From: Rhodothermia bacterium
GTDB taxonomy: Bacteria > Bacteroidota > Rhodothermia > Rhodothermales > JABDKH01
Direction: 5' to 3'
Assembly (NCBI GenBank): GCA_030431165.1
Contig: JAUIJQ010000071.1
Coordinates: 1 to 9,919, forward strand
DNA length: 9,919 nt
In this document: positions 5,828-9,919 of the stretch, piece after piece
How the letters are laid out: every line of letters starts with the position of its first letter
Numbering within the stretch: position 1 is the stretch's first letter
The notes under the pieces: model-generated
Databases searched by the model: none
Seen by the model: only the letters and a program-made list of their open reading frames with translations
What the model was told of the DNA's origin: nothing
Translations under genes and position numbers: made by a program

Positions 5828-7003
5828 GTGCGCAATCCAATTCGTCTGTTTGTATTCGTTGTCCTGCTCGGCGCCACCACCGGGTGTACCGAGCCCCAAA
5901 ACCGTGAAGCCGCTGATCTCCAGCACGTTGTCCTTCACGAGTCAGCCTCCGCATACACCGCGTGGCCTGCAATTGCACGCACCGCTGACGATGAGCTCGT
6001 CGTCTTTTACACCGATACCGATGACCACATGGGGCCCGATGGCCGGATTGTCGGCGTGCGCTCATCCGACGAGGGCATGACCTGGTCGGAGCCGTTTGTC
6101 GTATACGACACGCCCCTCGACGAGCGCGAGTCGGGCGTCACCGCACTTAATGACGGGTCGCTGCTTGTTCACACGTGGTCTACGTTGCACACCCGCGAGT
6201 CTTACGGACGGATGGGCCCGGGATCGTACTTCCAACCAACCATCGACGCCTGGATCGAAGAAGTCGAGTCTGCGCCCTACGAGGCGGCGGCATCCAACGA
6301 AGGAGGGCGCGTGGCGCGATCAACCGACGGCGGTCGTACGTGGAGTGCACCGGCACCGGGGCCCGACACAATCCACGGCGGGGTCGAACTAAAGGACGGC
6401 TCCCTGCTCGTCGCTGCATACCGTCTGTCGCGCGACTACGTCACGGTGCACAAAGCCGACGCGTGGTCTGGTCCGTGGCGGCAGGTTGCCGAGGTGCGTT
6501 CGCCACAACCAGACAGCCTGCGGTTTGGCGAGCCATCCGTCACGCAACTCCCCAGCGGACGCATCGTGATGATGATGCGTGTCACGACAAAACCATACAA
6601 TGACAGCGACGACCGCTGTTATCTCTGGGCGACGTACAGCGACGATGGCGGCGCGACGTGGGCAACACCGTACCCAACGCCGCTCTGGGGTTTCCCGCCG
6701 CACCTGCTGACGCTGAGCGACGGCCGCGTCGTTGTGACGTACGGACATCGACGTCCGCCATATGGCCAGCGAGCGGCCATTTCAGATGACGGGATCACCT
6801 GGTCGGCTGAATCCGAAATCATCCTGAGAGACGACGCACCCAACAAAGACCTCGGATACCCGGCGTCGGTCGAACTTTCGGATGGACGCGTGTTCACGGT
6901 GTACTACCAATCCCATGCGAGCGACACCGTGCGGCCACCGGAGGGTCCGCCGCCAGGTCGCCACAAACCGGATATTCTCGGGACAATCTGGGATCCGCGC
7001 TGA
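5828..7003 (+). CDS. BNR/Asp-box repeat lipoprotein, sialidase-like fold
   Basis: 391 residues starting at GTG 5828. The N-terminus MRNPIRLFVFVVLLGATTGC is a short basic, hydrophobic lipoprotein-type signal ending at Cys20. The residue three before the Cys is Thr, so the lipobox is atypical. Four Asp-boxes (S-x-D-x-G-x-T-W) are seen: SSDEGMTW (79-86), STDGGRTW (165-172), SDDGGATW (271-278) and SDDGITW (319-325). With the recurring LxDGRV/LxSGRI strands they indicate a six-bladed propeller as in the sialidase superfamily. A clear sialidase RIP motif (YRIP/FRIP) is not seen; the matching place reads YTAWPAIA. GH33 neuraminidase activity is therefore not assured. It may be another glycoside-active or binding protein. 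It should be exported and membrane-anchored. It sits between two cytosolic oxygenase genes, and its stop abuts the P450 start directly. Confidence 0.82.
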   Translation: MRNPIRLFVFVVLLGATTGCTEPQNREAADLQHVVLHESASAYTAWPAIARTADDELVVFYTDTDDHMGPDGRIVGVRSSDEGMTWSEPFVVYDTPLDERESGVTALNDGSLLVHTWSTLHTRESYGRMGPGSYFQPTIDAWIEEVESAPYEAAASNEGGRVARSTDGGRTWSAPAPGPDTIHGGVELKDGSLLVAAYRLSRDYVTVHKADAWSGPWRQVAEVRSPQPDSLRFGEPSVTQLPSGRIVMMMRVTTKPYNDSDDRCYLWATYSDDGGATWATPYPTPLWGFPPHLLTLSDGRVVVTYGHRRPPYGQRAAISDDGITWSAESEIILRDDAPNKDLGYPASVELSDGRVFTVYYQSHASDTVRPPEGPPPGRHKPDILGTIWDPR

Positions 7004-8356
7004 GTGTCAAAGCAGTTCAACAGCCTGTCGCTTCCCGAAGCGTGGCGGGGACCCGCCGTCAAGCCCTCGCTCGTTGACCTCAAGCAGTTTCGCGACCATC
7101 CGCACCGGTTCCTGCTGGAGCTTGCCCGGGAGCACGGCGACATCTTCTGGTACGGTGCGGGGCCGATACGATTTGTGTTTGGCGCGCGGCCCGAACACGT
7201 CCACCATGTGCTGGTCGAGGGGCAACAACACTACTCAAAGCGCACCTTCCAGTACGGCTTCCTGAAAGAGGTTACGGGTGACGGACTCCTGACATCAGAC
7301 GGGACGTTGTGGAGGGAACGACGTCGCATCCAGCAACCTGCTTTCCGAAAAAAGCGACTGGACCTGGTTTCGGATTCCACCCGCCGCGCAACCGCCCGGA
7401 TGCTCGATGCGTGGGCCAATCGCGACCAGCCGGAGCTGGACGTGGCGTCCGAGATGTTCGAGCTCAGCCTCGACGTTGTGATGGATGTGTTGTTTGGATA
7501 CACAATCGGCGATGAAGCCGCGGATGTTGTTGGGGCAACCCTGGGCGTGCTGCACCACCTGATCAGACGCTCCCGTTCGATCCCGGGTATCCCTTCCTGG
7601 CTGACGCCGCGCCGCCACGCCGAGTATGCGCAGTCGCTTGCTGTACTCGACGGCGTTATCGCCCGCATCCTCCAACGCAGACGCACGTCGGGAGGCCGCG
7701 CCGGTGACGAACCCGAAACGCTGCTCGACCTGCTTGTGGAAGCAGAAGGCGAACAGCGCATCACCCCCGAAGGCGTGCGCAACGAGATGATGACGATGAT
7801 CATCGCCGGGCATGAAACTGTCGCAAGCGCGTTGACCTGGGCCTGGCATCTGCTTGGCACCGCGCCCGACGATGTCGCTGCGCTACGCAACGAAGCCGAC
7901 GCGGCCAAAGACTCAGCAGCCGGACTCGAGATCCTGTCGTCACTGACGTACGCGCGAAATGTGATCTCAGAGGCGCTTCGTCTGTACCCGCCGGCCTGGA
8001 TCGTGACCCGCCGATCAGAAGGCGCTACGACTAACACGCCGTCGTGGCTTCCCCGAGGCACACTGGTCATGCTGAGTCCGTTTGTGACGCAGCGGCTTGA
8101 GGCGTACTGGCCGGATCCCGACGTCTTTAATCCGCGACGATTTGAGGCACCCGTTGCAAACGGAACATGGTTTCCGTTTGGCGCCGGTCAGCGGCTTTGC
8201 ATCGGCAAGGACTTCGCGCTGGTCGAGGCGGCGATCATCCTTTCGGATGTCTCACGCCGGTTCACGTTGCGCCCGACATCCGACCCCGTGCGCGAATACT
8301 CCGGCGTCACGTTGCAGCCGGAAGGCGGTCTCCCGATGACTATCGCGCTGCGTTGA
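7004..8356 (+). CDS. Cytochrome P450 (bacterial, soluble)
   Basis: 450 residues starting at GTG 7004, directly after the preceding TGA (TGAGTG), so translation is probably coupled. All P450 landmarks are present: the C-helix WRERR (Trp103 to Arg107); the I-helix oxygen-activation motif AGHET (268-272); the K-helix ExxR (Glu323 to Arg326 in EALRLYPP); the PDPDVFNPRRF segment before the haem loop; and the haem-binding FGAGQRLCIG (392-401) with Cys399 as thiolate ligand. The N-terminus lacks a membrane anchor, as in soluble bacterial P450s. The family uses O2 and electrons from a ferredoxin/reductase or similar donor, usually for hydroxylation. No redox-partner gene is in this window, so electrons must come from elsewhere. 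The substrate is unknown. The stop lies 3 nt from that of the convergent fucosidase gene. Confidence 0.95.
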   Translation: MSKQFNSLSLPEAWRGPAVKPSLVDLKQFRDHPHRFLLELAREHGDIFWYGAGPIRFVFGARPEHVHHVLVEGQQHYSKRTFQYGFLKEVTGDGLLTSDGTLWRERRRIQQPAFRKKRLDLVSDSTRRATARMLDAWANRDQPELDVASEMFELSLDVVMDVLFGYTIGDEAADVVGATLGVLHHLIRRSRSIPGIPSWLTPRRHAEYAQSLAVLDGVIARILQRRRTSGGRAGDEPETLLDLLVEAEGEQRITPEGVRNEMMTMIIAGHETVASALTWAWHLLGTAPDDVAALRNEADAAKDSAAGLEILSSLTYARNVISEALRLYPPAWIVTRRSEGATTNTPSWLPRGTLVMLSPFVTQRLEAYWPDPDVFNPRRFEAPVANGTWFPFGAGQRLCIGKDFALVEAAIILSDVSRRFTLRPTSDPVREYSGVTLQPEGGLPMTIALR

Positions 8357-8359
8357 GGC

Positions 8360-9838
8360 TCACGGCGCGTCGAACAATCCGACCTCACTGAGAGCCGGTG
8401 GGTTGTTCGCCTCTTCGATGATTACGCGCACCGCATCTGCAGTGACTTCGTCGAATTGAAGAATGCGCTTGTAGCCTATGGTCGTTCCGCGTGTGACAAC
8501 GCGCCAACCCTGACCGTCGCGTGCCTCGACCCTGAACGACGAAACGCGCTGTCCGTACGCAATCGGCTCCTGCAGGACCACATGGTCAAACGTGGTTTGC
8601 GCGGGAAGTCTAACGGTTACGGAGCCCGACTGCGTTCCCGGCGCCGCCGCCCAGAACGTTTCCAGGTTGTTGTCCACGACGTTGCCGCCACCGTAGCGAC
8701 CGCCTCGTCCCCACTGGCTGTCGGTTTCGACCATTCCTCCGGCGGCAAGGTTCTCGTCGAAGATCGCGTCGAGCGTGCGACGAAACGTTCGGAGCGCCTC
8801 GATGTCATTTTCGTGGAACACGCCGCGCTGATCGGGCGGGATGTTCAGCAGCAGCACGCAGTTTCGGCCAACGGATTTGTAATACACCTCAAGCAAGGCA
8901 TCGAGCGACTTGACCTGGTCATCCTGCGACGCGTGGTAGAACCAGCCCGGGCGAATGGACGTGTTGCACAGCGGCACGACCCAGTCTGCTCCAGCAGGGT
9001 CGCCGGTATTCAGGTAGTCGCTGTCAGCACCTCCTACCACAATGCCTTTTGCATTGATGGTGGACCAGTTCGTTTCGCCGGCGTACCCGTTTTCGTTTCC
9101 GATCCAGCGGATGTCAGGCCCGGCATCCGAGAAGATCAGCGTAGCCGGCTGCAGCTCTTTGACGAGGCCCCAGGTGTTCTCCCAATCGTAGTACGTTTCG
9201 CGATCGATGCGTCGCTCCTCGCGTGCGCCGCCATAGTATCCGTCGCCGCCGTTTGCGCCGTCGAACCACACCTCAGTCACGTCCCCGTATTGTGTAAGCA
9301 GCTCCCTGAGCTGATTGTGGTAGTACTCGATGTAGTCAGCGGATCCATAGCCGGCGTGATTTCGATCCCAGGGTGACAGGTAGAAACCGACGGCGACGTC
9401 GTGTTTGCGCGCCGATTCCACAAAAGCACCGACAACATCACCCTCGCCGCCTTCCCACGCGCTGCTTGCAACGGAATGCTCGGTGTATGCTGATGGCCAC
9501 AGTGCAAAACCATCGTGGTGCTTCGTCGTGAGGATCAGCTCCCGCATCCCAACCTCGGCGGCGACCGCCACCCACTGATCTGTGTCGAGAGCGGTCGGAT
9601 TAAAAATGTCGGGGGACTCGTCGCCGTAGCCCCACTCCTTATCCGTAAACGTGTTGACCGTAAAATGGATGAAGCCGATAAACTCCATCTCCTGATAGGC
9701 AACCTGCTCAGGTGACGGCACAACGTCGTTCGGGACAAAGGCTCCGTCACCGCAAGCCGAGACGACCAGTAGAACCGCGGCAACCACCGCCGTACCAAAG
9801 GCGCGATATACTTCAGGCTTCATTCGTTTTGATCGCAT
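8360..9838 (-). CDS. Alpha-L-fucosidase (GH29) lipoprotein with C-terminal F5/8-type domain
   Basis: 492 residues from the ATG at 9838 (MRSKRMKPEVYRAFG). Starts at 9904 (514 aa) and 9823 (487 aa) are also possible; 9904 would give an overlong signal n-region. A hydrophobic stretch (GTAVVAAVLLVVSAC) ends in a good lipobox VSAC, so it is an exported lipoprotein. The catalytic (beta/alpha)8 domain follows: FIGFIHFTVNTFTDKEWGYG; the GH29 signature TTKHHDGFALWPS; and the nucleophile strand VWFDGANGG, with Asp193 in this numbering. Glu249 in IGNENGYAG is a candidate acid/base as in GH29 subfamily B, by inference. Residues from about 375 to the end are a discoidin/F5-8 type C (CBM32-like) beta-sandwich (VVDNNLETFWAAAPG to VRVIIEE), likely carbohydrate-binding. 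The enzyme releases L-fucose from glycans outside the cytoplasm. It converges on the P450 gene with a 3-nt gap. The 81 nt upstream to the window edge shows no clear promoter. Confidence 0.92.
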   Translation of the reverse strand: MRSKRMKPEVYRAFGTAVVAAVLLVVSACGDGAFVPNDVVPSPEQVAYQEMEFIGFIHFTVNTFTDKEWGYGDESPDIFNPTALDTDQWVAVAAEVGMRELILTTKHHDGFALWPSAYTEHSVASSAWEGGEGDVVGAFVESARKHDVAVGFYLSPWDRNHAGYGSADYIEYYHNQLRELLTQYGDVTEVWFDGANGGDGYYGGAREERRIDRETYYDWENTWGLVKELQPATLIFSDAGPDIRWIGNENGYAGETNWSTINAKGIVVGGADSDYLNTGDPAGADWVVPLCNTSIRPGWFYHASQDDQVKSLDALLEVYYKSVGRNCVLLLNIPPDQRGVFHENDIEALRTFRRTLDAIFDENLAAGGMVETDSQWGRGGRYGGGNVVDNNLETFWAAAPGTQSGSVTVRLPAQTTFDHVVLQEPIAYGQRVSSFRVEARDGQGWRVVTRGTTIGYKRILQFDEVTADAVRVIIEEANNPPALSEVGLFDAP

Positions 9839-9919
9839 GGTGAGGCGGCAGATTTTCGGATGGTACTTACCGACGGACTTCAACGGATAACGTCGAGTAG
9901 CCATCGATCTCGAAGTGCT

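Noticed and set aside
7231..8070. A 279-codon minus-strand open frame
   Set aside because: It is antisense to the P450 coding region and Ser/Arg-rich, as expected from reading a GC-rich gene backwards.
8456..9376. A 306-codon open frame on the plus strand
   Set aside because: It lies wholly opposite the fucosidase gene, whose motifs are unmistakable, and its translation shows no recognisable family. It is a byproduct of GC-rich codon use.

Overview
The window (9,919 bp, GC-rich, no rRNA, tRNA, CRISPR array or transposase seen) is a densely coding chromosomal stretch from a bacterium. Several start codons have only weak or no Shine-Dalgarno sequence. The gene mix (PhyH dioxygenase, BNR-repeat lipoprotein, P450, lipoprotein fucosidase, CP-ATP-grasp cluster) suggests a free-living or host-associated heterotroph that digests glycans, of the Rhodothermota / Gemmatimonadota / Latescibacterota / Poribacteria / Planctomycetota sort. 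The sequence alone does not settle the phylum.

Left half, minus strand (4765 down to 1): five tightly packed genes read leftwards. In transcription order they are a small alpha/beta-hydrolase esterase (4765-4052); a conventional ATP-grasp ligase with an unusual N-terminal tail of about 80 residues rich in Lys, Ala and Ser (4017-2836); a circularly permuted ATP-grasp protein (2836-1475); a class I glutamine amidotransferase (1461-610); and a second, PF00756-like esterase that runs off the left edge (607-<1). The junctions are 34 nt, a TAATG overlap, 13 nt and 2 nt, so this is almost certainly one operon. Two ATP-dependent carboxylate-amine ligases, a glutamine-hydrolysing enzyme and two hydrolases look like a biosynthetic system for a small peptide-like or amidated compound, or for modifying a protein or peptide. 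The product cannot be read from the sequence. This is the best candidate here for an uncharacterised system.

Centre (4766-4959): a 194-bp divergent intergenic region with a near-perfect 17-nt palindrome and two copies of TATCATA 31 bp apart. It separates the leftward operon from a rightward one.

Right half, plus strand (4960-8356): a PhyH-family Fe(II)/2-oxoglutarate dioxygenase, a BNR/Asp-box (sialidase-fold) lipoprotein starting at GTG, and a soluble bacterial cytochrome P450 starting at GTG directly after the previous stop (TGAGTG). These three form a probable operon of two oxygenases around one exported protein.

Right edge, minus strand (9838-8360): a GH29 alpha-L-fucosidase lipoprotein with a C-terminal F5/8-type (CBM32-like) domain. 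It converges on the P450 gene with only 3 nt between the stop codons. With the BNR protein it points to extracytoplasmic processing of fucose-containing or related glycans.
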